A DNA stretch of 64,000 nt from Polynucleobacter necessarius (GCA_900095165.1 LT606947.1:1240001-1304000); one strand, 5' to 3'; counted from the stretch's first letter, positions 46,104 to 56,626 are shown. The notes: generated by a model from the letters alone, not told the origin. Translations and numbers: made by a program.

Positions 46104-47315
46104 TTAGTCTTTCGCTCTTTCAGCCAATACCGCAAAGGCTGGCAAGGTTTTGCCTTCCAAGAATTTCAAGAAAGCGCCGCCGCCAGTAGAGATGTAATCC
46201 ACTTGATTTTCAATACCGTACTTCGCGATTGCAGCTAAGGTATCGCCGCCACCTGCAATCGAAAATGCAGGGGAATGGGCAATCGCTGCAGCCAACATTT
46301 TGGTTCCACCGCCAAACTGATCAATCTCAAAAACGCCTAATGGGCCATTCCAAACAATCGTGCCGGCATGCGCCAACATGATTGACAAACGGGCAGCAGT
46401 TTTAGGACCGATATCCAAAATCATGTCGTCCTCTGCCACCTGATCAGCAGGGACACGGTTGGCACGCGCCAATGGAGAGAGTTCGTTCGCAACCACAACA
46501 TCCTCAGGAATAGGAACATGCGCGCCGCGCTTTTCCATAATCTCCATGATTTCCCTAGCTTCACTTACCAAGTCCGGCTCTGCTAATGACTTACCAATTG
46601 GTAAACCTTTAGCCAACATAAAAGTATTGGCAATACCGCCACCAACAATCAACTCATCCACCTTATCAGCCAAAACCTTCAAAATAGTCAACTTAGAAGA
46701 TACCTTGGAACCAGCAACAATTGCTATCAAAGGACGCTTCGGACTTGCTAGTGCGCGACTCAAGGCATCTAACTCTGCAGCCATCAAAGGACCGGCGCAA
46801 GCAATCGGAGCAAACTTAGCTACACCATTCGTAGTTGCTTCAGCACGATGGGCCGTACCAAAGGCATCGTTCACATAGACATCACACAAAGCGGCAATTT
46901 TCTTAGCCAGCTCATCATTATTCTTTTTCTCACCCACATTAAGGCGGCAGTTCTCTAGTAATACCAGTTCGCCTGGATTGATCTCAAAACCACCATCCAC
47001 CCAATCGCTAATCAAAGGGACTTTGCGATTGAGTAGTGCCGCAATTCGATCGGCTACAGGGGCTAAACTATCTTCAGGCTTAAATTCGCCTTCAGTTGGA
47101 CGCCCCAGATGGGAGGTCACCATGACCGCCGCACCCGCATCTAAACACATTTGTACCGCTGGCATAGAAGCCCTAATTCGGGTGTCCTCAGTGATATTGC
47201 CCACATCATCCTGAGGAACATTGAGGTCGGCACGGATTAAAACCCGTTTTCCCTTGAGAAGGCCTGCTGCAGCTAGTTCACTTAGTCGTTTTACTTTAAA
47301 GAGAGTTTCCGGCAT
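46104..47315 (-). CDS. pgk: Phosphoglycerate kinase
   Basis: A 403 aa kinase. [28 protein letters not shown] and the C-terminal [13 protein letters not shown] loop are typical. The frame opens with TTG at 47327, but the ATG at 47315 ([14 protein letters not shown]) matches family N-termini better. It heads the minus-strand run pgk-pyk-fba-purC-purE-purK-sua5; the 198 bp to the divergent ilvE should hold both promoters. Confidence 0.95.
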   Translation of the reverse strand: MPETLFKVKRLSELAAAGLLKGKRVLIRADLNVPQDDVGNITEDTRIRASMPAVQMCLDAGAAVMVTSHLGRPTEGEFKPEDSLAPVADRIAALLNRKVPLISDWVDGGFEINPGELVLLENCRLNVGEKKNNDELAKKIAALCDVYVNDAFGTAHRAEATTNGVAKFAPIACAGPLMAAELDALSRALASPKRPLIAIVAGSKVSSKLTILKVLADKVDELIVGGGIANTFMLAKGLPIGKSLAEPDLVSEAREIMEIMEKRGAHVPIPEDVVVANELSPLARANRVPADQVAEDDMILDIGPKTAARLSIMLAHAGTIVWNGPLGVFEIDQFGGGTKMLAAAIAHSPAFSIAGGGDTLAAIAKYGIENQVDYISTGGGAFLKFLEGKTLPAFAVLAERAKD

Positions 47316-47525
47316 AAGAATGGGCAAATTTAGTGGTTTATTGGGAATGCTCCATTCTAAATCGTCTGGGCTTTAGACCCCAAAGGAATTGGACTACCCC
47401 GCCTCGCTCCCTGCTCTACAATAAAGACTGAGACGTATTTCAGGCCTAGAGACCCCCCAGTGGCTTGACACCCTGTTTTACTGAACTGAATCACCCCGTT
47501 TATTACAAATTAAAAGGTAGAGAAA

Positions 47526-48449
47526 ATGTCGATGTCCGATCGCGATGGCTTTATTTGGTCCGATGGGAAGCTCGTTCCCTGGCGTGAGGCCAATATTCAT
47601 GTGCTAACCCACAGTCTCCACTACGGAATGGGTGTATTTGAAGGTATTCGCGCCTACAAAACTCCTCAAGGTACCGCCATTTTCCGCCTTCCAGAGCACG
47701 TTAAGCGCCTATTCAATGGGACCAAGATTTTCCAGATGAATATGCCTTGGACCCCTGAACAGATCACCAGCGGCATTATTGAAGTGGTGAATAGCAATAA
47801 GTTGGAATTTTGCTATATCCGTCCGATTATCTTTATTGGCTCCCAAAAACTCGGCATCTCTCCAAAAGGTAACAGCATCCATACTGCAATCGCTGCCTGG
47901 GAATGGGGTGCTTATTTGGGTGAAGATGGCCTTAACAAGGGTATCCGCGTTAAAACCTCCTCATTTACTCGCCATTTTGTGAATTCCTCATTGGTTCGCG
48001 CCAAGGCCTCCGGTTACTACATCAACTCCATTTTGGCCAACCAAGAGGTAACAGCCAATGGCTACGATGAAGCTCTCCTATTGGATACAGAAGGTTATGT
48101 ATCTGAAGGCTCTGGCGAAAATATTTTTATCGTCAACAACGGCATTATTTACACGCCCGATCTGGCTTCCTGTTTAGACGGCATCACCCGTAACTCCATC
48201 ATGCAAATCGCCAAAGATCTCGGCTACGAGTTGCGTGAGAAACGCATTACTCGTGATGAAGTGTATTCAGCTGATGAGGCTTTCTTTACCGGCACTGCCG
48301 CTGAAGTAACACCAATTCGTGAATTGGATGATCACACTATTGGCGATGGTAAGCGTGGCCCGATTACCGAGCAAATCCAAAAAACCTACTTTGATGCGGT
48401 CTACGGCAGAAGCGATAAATATAAATCTTGGTTAACTTACGTTAAGTAA
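47526..48449 (+). CDS. ilvE: Branched-chain amino acid aminotransferase
   Basis: A 307 aa PLP class IV aminotransferase for Ile, Leu and Val. HSLHYGMGVFEGIRAYKT, VRAKASGYYINSI with the catalytic Lys (K in RAKASGYY) and EGSGENIFIVNNG are visible. An upstream TTGACA at about 47464 may be a -35 box, but no matching -10 is evident. It is followed at 14 bp by a zinc-ribbon gene, the usual Burkholderiales order. Confidence 0.95.
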   Translation: MSMSDRDGFIWSDGKLVPWREANIHVLTHSLHYGMGVFEGIRAYKTPQGTAIFRLPEHVKRLFNGTKIFQMNMPWTPEQITSGIIEVVNSNKLEFCYIRPIIFIGSQKLGISPKGNSIHTAIAAWEWGAYLGEDGLNKGIRVKTSSFTRHFVNSSLVRAKASGYYINSILANQEVTANGYDEALLLDTEGYVSEGSGENIFIVNNGIIYTPDLASCLDGITRNSIMQIAKDLGYELREKRITRDEVYSADEAFFTGTAAEVTPIRELDDHTIGDGKRGPITEQIQKTYFDAVYGRSDKYKSWLTYVK

Positions 48450-48463
48450 TAGGAAATCAGAGA

Positions 48464-48655
48464 ATGAGTGAAGCTCAAGTTGTAATGGTGAATGGCAATA
48501 CGGATTTGCCTTTGCATTGCCCCACTAACAAAACCCCTAGCTGGAATTCACATCCACGTGTATTTCTCGATTTTGCAAAGACAGGTGACGCAAAGTGTCC
48601 CTATTGCGGCACTGAGTACAAACTCATTCCTGGTACTGAGCCCCACGGGCATTAA
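48464..48655 (+). CDS. Small zinc-finger protein (CHCC type)
   Basis: A 63 aa protein with one likely zinc site made of LHCP, NSHPRV and CPYCGTEYKL. This Cys-His-Cys-Cys pattern resembles the CHCC zinc finger of the mitochondrial complex I subunit NDUFS6 and its bacterial relatives. It lies between ilvE (14 bp) and waaF (45 bp). Its role in bacteria is not established. Confidence 0.85.
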   Translation: MSEAQVVMVNGNTDLPLHCPTNKTPSWNSHPRVFLDFAKTGDAKCPYCGTEYKLIPGTEPHGH

Positions 48656-48661
48656 GCCCAT

Positions 48662-48684
48662 CAGCACCCCAGAGCGGGGTGCTG
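48662..48684 (+). terminator. Strong hairpin between the zinc-finger gene and waaF
   Basis: CAGCACCCC (48662-48670) and GGGGTGCTG (48676-48684) form a 9 bp GC-rich stem with an AGAGC loop, followed by only TTTC. It may be an attenuating terminator or an mRNA-stability hairpin; it ends 16 bp before the waaF ATG. Confidence 0.55.
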
Positions 48685-48700
48685 TTTCGGGACACCTCAT

Positions 48701-49735
48701 ATGAATCGTATTCTGATCATCGCGCCCAACTGGATTGGCGATGCCGTCATGTCCCAGCCTCTGCTGGCGAATCTCAAAGCGATTTACCCACAATCACAAA
48801 TTGATGTTTTAGCCAGCCCTTGGGTTGCACCCATTTATCGTGCCTGCACAGAAGTTCATCAAGTGATTGAAGCGCGGCTAGAGCACAAACAATTGCAATG
48901 GGGTTTACGCAAGCAACTCGCAAAGCAACTCGAATTAAATCAATACGATGCCAGCTTCATCCTGCCGAATAGCCTGAAGTCTGCCCTCATCCCTTGGCTT
49001 GCCAATATTCCACTTCGCATTGCTTATCGTGGTGAGATGCGCTTTGGACTTATTAATTTTGCTTTAGACAATCCAAGCAAAACCAACCGACCTCCAATGG
49101 CCAATCATTACCTTGCTCTTTGCAATGTAATAGATCACTCGGAAGAGATTGTGATCAACAAGCCCGCAGATCCTCAACTCAATATCTCGCCTGAATTTAA
49201 GCAATCTGTTGGCGCTAAGCTGCAGAAAATAGTCAGGGATAAATCAATCTATGTGCTGTGTCCGGGCGCCGAATACGGGGTAACCAAACGCTGGCCTACC
49301 GAGCACTTCGCCACTCTTGCGCAGCAATTAATCACAAATGAACCAGATGCTCGCATCATTCTTCTGGGCAGCAAGGGTGATTACACGTTAGGTGAGAGCA
49401 TTAGAGCTCAAGCCAATAATGACTCCAATATATATAGCTGGTGTGGCGACACCTCACTCGATGAAGCGATTGCACTTATCGGCATGAGTAAAGCCTTAGT
49501 CAGCAATGACTCTGGCTTAATGCATATTGGTGCCGCATTAAAAGTGCCGCAAGTAGCAATCTTTGGCTCAAGCGACCCGCACCACACGCCACCACTATCC
49601 GATAAAGCGAAAGTCATTTGGCTCAACTTGCCGTGCAGCCCCTGCCATAAAAGAGTATGCCCACCGAGTCACCTCAAGTGCTTAAAAGACATCTCGCCGG
49701 AGAATGTATTTAAAGTAATTCAAAGCCTTCATTAA
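48701..49735 (+). CDS. waaF: ADP-heptose:LPS heptosyltransferase II
   Basis: A 344 aa GT9 glycosyltransferase that adds the second heptose to the LPS inner core. ILIIAPNWIGDAVMSQPLL at the N-terminus, CPGAEYGVTKRWPTEHFA and SNDSGLMHIGAALKVPQVAIFGSSDP (in part) match WaaF. The C-terminal CSPCHKRVCPPSHLKCL cysteine cluster is also usual in this group. It appears intact. Confidence 0.94.
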   Translation: MNRILIIAPNWIGDAVMSQPLLANLKAIYPQSQIDVLASPWVAPIYRACTEVHQVIEARLEHKQLQWGLRKQLAKQLELNQYDASFILPNSLKSALIPWLANIPLRIAYRGEMRFGLINFALDNPSKTNRPPMANHYLALCNVIDHSEEIVINKPADPQLNISPEFKQSVGAKLQKIVRDKSIYVLCPGAEYGVTKRWPTEHFATLAQQLITNEPDARIILLGSKGDYTLGESIRAQANNDSNIYSWCGDTSLDEAIALIGMSKALVSNDSGLMHIGAALKVPQVAIFGSSDPHHTPPLSDKAKVIWLNLPCSPCHKRVCPPSHLKCLKDISPENVFKVIQSLH

Positions 49736-49769
49736 GCTCACATTAACTTAAATCACCAGAAAGTAAGCC

Positions 49770-50203
49770 ATGCCAAAACTAGCCAGACTTTTTCATAATG
49801 CCGATGAAGTGGTGGATGCTTGGCGTGATGCTTTAAAACATCGTGACGTTAAAGGTGCTCTGGCTATCTGGCTAGATGATGACTCGATTACTTGCGTACT
49901 TCCAGAAGGACAGCATCTCAGTGGTCATGCAGAAATTCGGGCGGGTCTAGAGCGCCTCTTGGCCAAACAAGCTTTGTTTTTAGAACCCATTGCCTGCATT
50001 AGCCATTCCGTTTTGGGGCAGCCGTGTATGACACCGCTGAAGCAGTTCATCTGCGCGATAATCAAATTGAAGCGGAATTTTTTCTCAATATCACCTTGGT
50101 GCTATTGCAAGATAGTCAAGGCTGGCGCATTGCTCACTTGCATGCAAGTCACTCGACTGAAGAGACCTTCGACGCACCGTCTACTCCACACGGACTACAT
50201 TAA
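49770..50203 (+). pseudogene. NTF2-like (SnoaL-type) small protein, frameshifted
   Basis: The first frame gives a cone-fold N-terminus (FHNADEVVDAWRDALKHRDVKGALAIW). After a G4 run at 50015-50018 the family sequence continues in another frame (AAVYDTAEAVHLRDNQ...FFLNITLVLLQDSQGWRIAHLHAS) and stops at TAA 50201-50203. A fifth G restores 144 codons. The frame as written runs to 50216 with a nonsense tail. Members of this fold include unnamed stress or ketosteroid-isomerase-like proteins; no function is assigned. Confidence 0.75.
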
Positions 50204-50231
50204 TTGCCAATGCTAAAAAGGTTGCTATTTT

Positions 50232-50843
50232 ATGGATGAGCAAGTCCTGCGGTCCTTGATTAAGTGGCCCAATGTTCCCCGCTGCTGTGGCTGGCTTGCA
50301 TTAGATCGTCGAGGTCAATGGCGCATGCGAGATGAATTTGCGCAAGCCAATCAATTGGCCGGGAGTGTTATTCAGCATACAGCCCTTAATGAATTCATTT
50401 CCAGAAATTATGCGTGTGATTTTTTGGGTAGGTATTTTTTTCAGAATGGGCCTCAAAGGGTTTTCGTCACGCTGGATGCCACACCATGGATTGCTAGAAT
50501 CATTCCAAATGAAAGTGGCCCTCAACTATTAACACAATGTGGTACAGAAATTAAACCGCAGGCGGCTCTGAGTGATGAAAAAGGAAATATCTATATCACT
50601 GGATTCATTACGCAAGCACTCCCTGATCAAGTCGATGGCGCCATGTTCACCAAAATAGAATCGCTATCGGTCGCACTATTACATGATCATGATTTAGATC
50701 TATTTTCAGATCAATCGAAAGTAATGGAGGATGCTTGTAGTTATAGAGGCTCTTGGCAATGGGATGATAAGGATTTACCAATCGAACCCATTCACTCAGT
50801 CGAACTCAGTGAGCGATTTCACTTTGTTAAAACCCCCAAGTAA
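50232..50843 (+). CDS. Conserved hypothetical protein of Burkholderiales type
   Basis: A 203 aa soluble protein without signal peptide. Its start (MDEQVLRSLIKWPNVPRCCGWLALDRRGQWRMRD) and the block FFQNGPQRVFVTLDATPWIARI look like a family seen widely in Burkholderiales, with no known role. Near the end LSVALLHDHDLDLFSD is acidic. It lies 28 bp after the NTF2-like remnant and converges on the M48 gene, 4 bp apart. Confidence 0.7.
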   Translation: MDEQVLRSLIKWPNVPRCCGWLALDRRGQWRMRDEFAQANQLAGSVIQHTALNEFISRNYACDFLGRYFFQNGPQRVFVTLDATPWIARIIPNESGPQLLTQCGTEIKPQAALSDEKGNIYITGFITQALPDQVDGAMFTKIESLSVALLHDHDLDLFSDQSKVMEDACSYRGSWQWDDKDLPIEPIHSVELSERFHFVKTPK

Positions 50844-50847
50844 TTAA

Positions 50848-52566
50848 TTAGCTTGGCATGTTTTTGCCCAGCTCCTTCAGCTCTTCTTGATATTGCTTTT
50901 GCATTTCACGAAGACGCGCGTCAATACTAGAGGCCTGATAGAAATCAGCGCCACCAGAAGATCTAGCAATCTTGAGTTGCTCAATAGCTGAAGGCCATGC
51001 ACCTTCAAGCGCATACTTTTCTCCAAGAGCGTAATGGCGCATTGGCACATTCTTTGCTTGATCATACGCATTTGAAAGCATGGTCCACCACACCACTTCA
51101 TTGGGCTGCAATCTTGTACGCACCTTTAACCAAGCAATAGCGTCATTCGTACGACCCAGCTTGAGATAGGCATTCATCATTGCCGCTCCAGCAGCGTAAG
51201 ACTGTGGATAGGCTTTTAAAGTTGCTTGAGCAATTTGCAGAGCCTCATCCCCTTTGCCTCTAGCTAATGCCAACTCTGAAGCCGCAATATCCAAAGAGAG
51301 ACTTTGCCGAGTAATGGGTGATCCGGACGCACTGGCGCTATTGGCTAGATTGCGTGCTTGCTGAAGGTAACCGGAAGCCTGATCGAACTTGCCTTGTTTT
51401 TGAGCAACCAAGGCAAGCCCATAAAAACCTTCCATCTGCTTTCCGGGAGCTAACTGCTTACTCAAACCATCAAAGGTATTTTTTAAGTCATACATCTGAC
51501 TAGAGCTTCCAGACTGCTCCATGCGAGCACGTGCTTTTATGAAATAGAACTCCACAGAAGTGGACACATTTCTGTTGGCAATATTACGAGCACGATCTTG
51601 CATGTCCGCAATGCGATCGGTAGTTAATGGGTGGGTACGCACATAGGATGGAACACCGCTATCCATGATGCCTGTAACTTTTTGTAGGCGCTGAAAAAAG
51701 CCTGGTGCACCATTGACGTCATAACCACTCGCCGCCAGAATCTGAAAGCCAATACGATCCGCCTCGCGCTCAGCATCCCTTGAGTAGGAGAGCTGGTTAT
51801 TTACAGCCAATGCCTGACCACCCTGCATGAGCCCAGAGGCCGCACCTGGATTACGCAAGGCAGCTAAGGCGCCTAACAAAATCCCAGCCAAAGCAATCAT
51901 CGTATTGGTAGACTGTTTATCCATTTGACGCGCAAGATGGCGCTGCAACACATGTCCAGTCTCGTGTCCCATTACCGAAGCGACTTCGGAATCTGTTTCA
52001 GCACTAATCAATAATCCCGTATGAAATCCAATAAATCCACCAGGCAATGCAAACGCATTAATGCTGCTGTCCTTAACAGCAAATACTTCAAAGTTATAGG
52101 CACCACTACCCTGCTCATTAGCCCCACCCAATTGCAGACGTTTTGCTGATTGCAATAAGCGGTGCTCCATTTGATTTAAAAAATCATAGATTGGCAAATC
52201 ATTGGAATAATCTGGATCCGGACGAATCTGACGCATGATCATCTTGCCATATTTTTTTTCGTCCATACGGCTTAAGCTATCGCCACCAGGATCACCCATG
52301 TCCGGAAGAACAAAGCTCTCTTGAGTTTGAGGTGTATTGCGCGAGGGCAAATTCGAAGATCGGGCATCAGGAGACTGAACTGCCCTACCCAAGTTTTGCA
52401 AAGCAGCTGACTCTCCTTGCACAGATACATCCCCCATTACGGCAGAAGATGTAAGGTCAGCCGCATAGACGAAGCCCGTACTGGGGCAAGCCAAGGCCAG
52501 AATGAGCTGGCCAGCCAAAATTCGCTTTAATAGCGATGATTTTTGTGGTGTCTTTATGACTTGCAT
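50848..52566 (-). CDS. Periplasmic M48 metalloprotease with TPR repeats (BepA-like)
   Basis: A 572 aa protein with a signal peptide ([20 protein letters not shown]) and a zinc motif HETGH in [19 protein letters not shown], followed by the [17 protein letters not shown] third-ligand region. The C-terminal half is helical with TPR-like repeats (ARNLANSA...[16 protein letters not shown]...[17 protein letters not shown]). This is the plan of BepA, which assists or degrades outer-membrane proteins such as LptD. It is divergent from moaC with 23 bp between starts. Confidence 0.9.
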   Translation of the reverse strand: MQVIKTPQKSSLLKRILAGQLILALACPSTGFVYAADLTSSAVMGDVSVQGESAALQNLGRAVQSPDARSSNLPSRNTPQTQESFVLPDMGDPGGDSLSRMDEKKYGKMIMRQIRPDPDYSNDLPIYDFLNQMEHRLLQSAKRLQLGGANEQGSGAYNFEVFAVKDSSINAFALPGGFIGFHTGLLISAETDSEVASVMGHETGHVLQRHLARQMDKQSTNTMIALAGILLGALAALRNPGAASGLMQGGQALAVNNQLSYSRDAEREADRIGFQILAASGYDVNGAPGFFQRLQKVTGIMDSGVPSYVRTHPLTTDRIADMQDRARNIANRNVSTSVEFYFIKARARMEQSGSSSQMYDLKNTFDGLSKQLAPGKQMEGFYGLALVAQKQGKFDQASGYLQQARNLANSASASGSPITRQSLSLDIAASELALARGKGDEALQIAQATLKAYPQSYAAGAAMMNAYLKLGRTNDAIAWLKVRTRLQPNEVVWWTMLSNAYDQAKNVPMRHYALGEKYALEGAWPSAIEQLKIARSSGGADFYQASSIDARLREMQKQYQEELKELGKNMPS

Positions 52567-52576
52567 CTCTATATGG

Positions 52577-52592
52577 TAAAACTTATCCCATG
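52577..52592 (+). promoter_or_regulatory. -10-like box 7 nt before the moaC ATG
   Basis: TAAAAC at 52577-52582, then TTATCCC, then the ATG at 52590. The 23 bp between the divergent M48 and moaC starts leave little room for a normal leader, which favours a leaderless message or a promoter inside the M48 gene. No ribosome site is seen. Confidence 0.35.
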
Positions 52593-53063
52593 AACAAACT
52601 AACTCATTTTGATGCCAGCGGGCAAGCCCACATGGTCAACGTTGGAGACAAGCCCAATACCCATCGGATTGCCATTGCTACAGGCAAGATCACCATGCTC
52701 CCAGAGACCTTCGCGATGATCGAAGCGGGCACCCATAAAAATGGGAATGTTTTGGGTATCGCCCGGATTGCTGGCATCCAGGCATCTAAGAAGACATCGG
52801 ACTTAATCCCCCTCTGCCACCCGCTTGCTCTGACGCACGTCAGCCTAGAGTTTGCCCTCAACAAAGATACGAGCAGCATCACCTGTCAGGTTAGAGCCGA
52901 AACTACCAGCCCCACCGGCGTAGAAATGGAAGCCATCACCGCAGTCCAAGTTGCCCTACTCACCATCTACGATATGGCGAAAGCTGTTGATAGAGGCATG
53001 GTGATGGGTGATGTACATCTTCTAGAGAAGAGTGGTGGCAAGTCTGGTGAGTGGAAAGCCTAA
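52590..53063 (+). CDS. moaC: Cyclic pyranopterin monophosphate synthase
   Basis: A 157 aa enzyme for the second step of molybdenum cofactor synthesis. The family blocks [28 protein letters not shown] (its [13 protein letters not shown] core), [17 protein letters not shown] and [28 protein letters not shown] (in part) are all present. It is a single gene here, with a terminator 24 bp after its stop. moaA is not in the window. Confidence 0.96.
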   Translation: MNKLTHFDASGQAHMVNVGDKPNTHRIAIATGKITMLPETFAMIEAGTHKNGNVLGIARIAGIQASKKTSDLIPLCHPLALTHVSLEFALNKDTSSITCQVRAETTSPTGVEMEAITAVQVALLTIYDMAKAVDRGMVMGDVHLLEKSGGKSGEWKA

Positions 53064-53086
53064 TCGCTGACTCTCTCCATGCAAAT

Positions 53087-53112
53087 AATTAAGCCACCGA
53101 GGTGGCTTAATT
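53087..53112. terminator. Bidirectional terminator between moaC and the pilin gene
   Basis: AATTAAGCCAC (53087-53097) pairs with GTGGCTTAATT (53102-53112) around a CGAG loop, followed by TCTTA on the plus side and preceded by an A-rich run that gives U residues for the minus strand. Confidence 0.85.
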
Positions 53113-53136
53113 TCTTATGGAGTATTGATAACTAAG

Positions 53137-53634
53137 TTACTTCGTAATGCGACACTCTGAGGGGAGTAACTGAGGCAGTAGATTAGTCTCAGTAGAGCGA
53201 CAAGACCAACCGCCAGCCCAAGTTGATCCCTCGGGTTTGGATAAATCAATTGCTTTAGGAACATTGGCATCTGGATCATTTGTCGGAATAAGATGCAATG
53301 TGTTTTTATCTTCTGGAGCAACGTTATTCTGAAAGTCGATAGCAATAGCGCCAGACGGCGTAATCTCAATTAACTTCACACTGCGCGTTGGTACAAAGGC
53401 AAATGAACCACTAGTTGCTTTATCCATTGGTACCGTGCCTCCGCTAGCAAAAGCCTCCGTCACTGCCAGCTTAGCGCTAGAGGATAGATTCATGCCCTCT
53501 ACGATGCGGCTACGTGCAATGTAATCTTGATATTGCGGAACGGCAACAGCCACCAAAATACCAATGATGGCAACCACCACCATCACTTCTATCAAGGTAA
53601 ATCCAGACTCTTGCTTTTGATCTTGTGTAGACAT
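53137..53634 (-). CDS. Type IV pilin (PilA-like major pilin)
   Basis: A 165 aa prepilin. A short charged leader ends at the prepilin peptidase site [17 protein letters not shown], with Glu5 of the mature chain and the long hydrophobic helix, then [17 protein letters not shown]. Two cysteines near the end (WSCRST, PSECRI) form the usual C-terminal disulfide loop. No assembly gene (pilB, C, D, Q) is adjacent, so it depends on a machine encoded elsewhere. It is bounded by terminators and has no visible lesion. Confidence 0.9.
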   Translation of the reverse strand: MSTQDQKQESGFTLIEVMVVVAIIGILVAVAVPQYQDYIARSRIVEGMNLSSSAKLAVTEAFASGGTVPMDKATSGSFAFVPTRSVKLIEITPSGAIAIDFQNNVAPEDKNTLHLIPTNDPDANVPKAIDLSKPEGSTWAGGWSCRSTETNLLPQLLPSECRITK

Positions 53635-53707
53635 ATTGATTGGCTCCTGAGGGTTAAATCCCTCATCATCCAGTCTATACCCAACACACTCAAGGCGTCC
53701 AAATGCA

Positions 53708-53738
53708 AGAAAAGCCGGCTTTGAAGGCCGGCTTTTCT
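53708..53738 (-). terminator. Terminator after the terC gene
   Basis: AGAAAAGCCGGC (53708-53719) and GCCGGCTTTTCT (53727-53738) form a perfect 12 bp stem with a 7 nt loop. It lies 19 bp beyond the stop of the minus-strand TerC gene and is A/T-rich on both edges. Confidence 0.9.
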
Positions 53739-53756
53739 GATCAATGCGGAAGAAAC

Positions 53757-54464
53757 TTAATGCGCTGCTTTAGCTGCGTTTCTTTTCTTAAAGTAAGTAC
53801 CAACAAGAATCACAATAGCCACACCAATAATTTCAAAAGCCAACTTAGCATCACCCAAGGCTGCCTGAATACTATCTTTGATTGCTGGGTCATCTACCAA
53901 CATACCGCCAGCCAACAAGCCTAATAGACCTGCGCTCAAAGTAATGATGATTGGGAAGCGTTCCATCACTTTTAGCAACATAGCACTACCAAAGATGATC
54001 AATGGAATGGACATGCCTAAGCCGATAATCAACAAGAGTAGACGCGTTTCCTCAGGACCTTTTTGGGCTGCCGCTGCAACCGCCAAAACGTTATCCAGAC
54101 TCATCACCAAGTCGGCAATCAAGATCGTACGAATAGCCGCCCAGATGCTGGTCTTTGCTTCCATATGCTCTTCGCCGCCGCTATCAGACAGCAACTGGAT
54201 ACCGATATAGAGCAGTAGCAAACCACCAACAATTTTTAGATATGGCAGAGTTAATAAAGCAACCGCGGTAATTGTGAGCACTACGCGCAGAATGATGGCT
54301 GCAGCACTACCCCAGAAAATGGCTTTCTTTTGCTGAGCGGGTGGTAAGTTGCGGGATGCCAAAGCAACAACAACCGCGTTATCACCAGACAGCAAAATAT
54401 TGGCAACAATAATTGAAAGCAATGCCGCCCAAAAGGTTGCATCTGAAAAAGCTGAAAAATCCAT
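53757..54464 (-). CDS. TerC-family membrane protein (YjbE type)
   Basis: A 235 aa membrane protein with about seven segments. The TerC signature is seen twice: [18 protein letters not shown] near the N-terminus and [17 protein letters not shown] in the middle, each with an acidic-Asn pair inside the membrane. Relatives export manganese or help metal loading of exported proteins. It stands alone between terminators, with no riboswitch visible upstream. Confidence 0.88.
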   Translation of the reverse strand: MDFSAFSDATFWAALLSIIVANILLSGDNAVVVALASRNLPPAQQKKAIFWGSAAAIILRVVLTITAVALLTLPYLKIVGGLLLLYIGIQLLSDSGGEEHMEAKTSIWAAIRTILIADLVMSLDNVLAVAAAAQKGPEETRLLLLIIGLGMSIPLIIFGSAMLLKVMERFPIIITLSAGLLGLLAGGMLVDDPAIKDSIQAALGDAKLAFEIIGVAIVILVGTYFKKRNAAKAAH

Positions 54465-54515
54465 AATGTCTCCGTACTTTTATATATTTTAGTTTTGACT
54501 GCAGGGTGCTACAAA

Positions 54516-54541
54516 AAGCATGCCGACGAATCGGCATGCTT
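54516..54541 (-). terminator. Terminator after sucD
   Basis: AAGCATGCCGA (54516-54526) and TCGGCATGCTT (54531-54541) form an 11 bp stem with a CGAA tetraloop, with A residues at 54513-54515 supplying the U-tract on the minus strand. It lies 6 bp beyond the sucD stop. Confidence 0.9.
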
Positions 54542-54547
54542 CTCTGA

Positions 54548-55441
54548 TTACAACATGGCTTTGAGCAAAGCAGCCATTTCCGAAGGATTTTTTGTTACTT
54601 TAAAGCCACACTTTTCCATAACGGCAAGCTTGGCATCGGCTGTGTCTGCACCACCAGAAATCAATGCGCCAGCATGGCCCATACGTTTTCCAGGAGGCGC
54701 TGTTACACCTGCGATAAAGCCAACAACTGGCTTTTTCATATTGTCTTTATACCAGCGGGCAGCTTCAGCTTCATCTGGACCACCGATTTCGCCAATCATG
54801 ATGACTGCATCAGTTTCAGGATCTTCGTTAAACATGCGCATCACATCAATGTGCTTCAAACTATTAATTGGATCGCCACCAATACCGACTGCAGTGGACT
54901 GACCCAAACCAATTGCTGTTAATTGACCAACTGCCTCATAAGTCAAAGTACCAGAACGGCTAACTACACCGATACGACCTTTTTTATGGATATGGCCAGG
55001 CATGATGCCGATTTTGATTTCGTCTGGAGTAATAATTCCAGGGCAATTTGGACCAAGTAACAAAGTCTTCTTGCCACCAGCAGCTTCTTTTGCATGCATC
55101 TTATTGCGCACCTCCAACATATCCTTGACCGGAATGCCTTCAGTAATACAGATAACAAAATCGAGATCGGCTTCAACAGCTTCCCAAATTGCAGCAGCAG
55201 CGCCAGGAGGCGGAACGTAAATTACTGATGTAGTTGCACCAGTTTGCTGAGCGGCTTCTTTTACGGTTCCATAAATTGGAATATTGAAAATAGACTCGCC
55301 TGCTTTTTTAGGATTTACACCAGCTACAAAACAGTTTTTACCGTTTGCGTATTCCTGGCACTTCTCTGTGTGGAATTGGCCGGCCTTACCAGTAATACCT
55401 TGAGTAATTACTTTAGTATTTTTATTTACCAAAATAGACAT
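54548..55441 (-). CDS. sucD: Succinyl-CoA ligase subunit alpha
   Basis: A 297 aa subunit that binds CoA and carries the phosphohistidine. QGITGKAGQFHTEKCQEYANG, LLGPNCPGIITPDE and IAGVTAPPGKRMGHAGALI with the active His are visible. It is 15 bp after sucC in the same operon. It acts in the TCA cycle. Confidence 0.97.
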   Translation of the reverse strand: MSILVNKNTKVITQGITGKAGQFHTEKCQEYANGKNCFVAGVNPKKAGESIFNIPIYGTVKEAAQQTGATTSVIYVPPPGAAAAIWEAVEADLDFVICITEGIPVKDMLEVRNKMHAKEAAGGKKTLLLGPNCPGIITPDEIKIGIMPGHIHKKGRIGVVSRSGTLTYEAVGQLTAIGLGQSTAVGIGGDPINSLKHIDVMRMFNEDPETDAVIMIGEIGGPDEAEAARWYKDNMKKPVVGFIAGVTAPPGKRMGHAGALISGGADTADAKLAVMEKCGFKVTKNPSEMAALLKAML

Positions 55442-55456
55442 ATTGAAGTTCCTTGA

Positions 55457-56626
55457 TTATTTATTTTTCGCAACAGCGGCAACTACCTTAGTAGCAGCTT
55501 CTGCCATTGAATCGGCGCTAATGATTGGCAAGCCAGAGTCTGCAAGAATCTTCTTACCCAATTCCTCATTGGTACCCTTCATGCGCACAACCAAAGGCAC
55601 AGTCAAGTTCACCGCTTTACATGCTGTAACTACGCCATCAGCAATCACGTCGCAACGCATAATGCCGCCGAAAATATTCACCAAGATTGCTTCAACACTC
55701 TTGTTCTTGAGCATGATCTTGAATGCTTCTGTTACTTTCTCAGCTGTAGCGCCGCCGCCCACATCCAAGAAGTTTGCTGGCTCGCCGCCAAATAACTTAA
55801 TAGTATCCATAGTGGCCATAGCCAAACCAGCACCATTCACCAAACAACCAATGTTGCCATCGAGTGAAATGTATGCCAGGTCAAATTTGGAAGCTTCAAT
55901 CTCAGCTGCATCTTCCTCATCGATATCGCGGTAAGCCACGATTTCTGGATGACGATACAACGCATTGGGATCGAAATTAAATTTCGCATCAAGCGCCTTG
56001 ATCTTGCCGTTGCCTTCAAGAATCAATGGGTTGATCTCCACCAATGATGCATCGGTTTCCCAGTAGGTCTTGTACAAATTTTTAAACACATCGCTTGCCA
56101 TTGGAATTGATGCATCTGGTACTCCAATGCCTTTTGCAATGATCTGACAATCAGCGTCTGTCAAACCAATCAATGGATCAACAAACACTTTAATAATTTT
56201 TTCTGGATGAGATTCTGCAACCTCTTCAATATCCATACCACCTTCGCTGGACGCCATGATCACATTCTTTTGTGTGCCACGGTCAGTAACAATACTGAAG
56301 TAGTACTCTTTTTTGATATCAGCGCCGTCTTCAATTAAGAGACGATTTACTTTTTGACCTTCTGGACCAGTTTGATGAGTTTTCAACTGCATACCCAAAA
56401 TTTCAGAAGCGTATTTTTTTACTTCATCCATGCTGCGTGCCAATTTCACGCCGCCGCCTTTACCGCGACCACCCGCATGAATTTGCGCCTTAACAACCCA
56501 TGCTGGGCCACCTAGTTTTTCGGCAGCTTGAATTGCCTCATCAACACTAAATGCAGGAATGCCATTTGGGACAGGCACATTAAATTGGCGAAGTAATTCT
56601 TTACCTTGGTACTCGTGAATTTTCAT
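55457..56626 (-). CDS. sucC: Succinyl-CoA ligase subunit beta
   Basis: A 389 aa ATP-grasp subunit. [38 protein letters not shown] and [20 protein letters not shown] are typical. It precedes sucD. The 190 bp up to recX hold no recognisable gene and presumably the promoter. Confidence 0.97.
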   Translation of the reverse strand: MKIHEYQGKELLRQFNVPVPNGIPAFSVDEAIQAAEKLGGPAWVVKAQIHAGGRGKGGGVKLARSMDEVKKYASEILGMQLKTHQTGPEGQKVNRLLIEDGADIKKEYYFSIVTDRGTQKNVIMASSEGGMDIEEVAESHPEKIIKVFVDPLIGLTDADCQIIAKGIGVPDASIPMASDVFKNLYKTYWETDASLVEINPLILEGNGKIKALDAKFNFDPNALYRHPEIVAYRDIDEEDAAEIEASKFDLAYISLDGNIGCLVNGAGLAMATMDTIKLFGGEPANFLDVGGGATAEKVTEAFKIMLKNKSVEAILVNIFGGIMRCDVIADGVVTACKAVNLTVPLVVRMKGTNEELGKKILADSGLPIISADSMAEAATKVVAAVAKNK

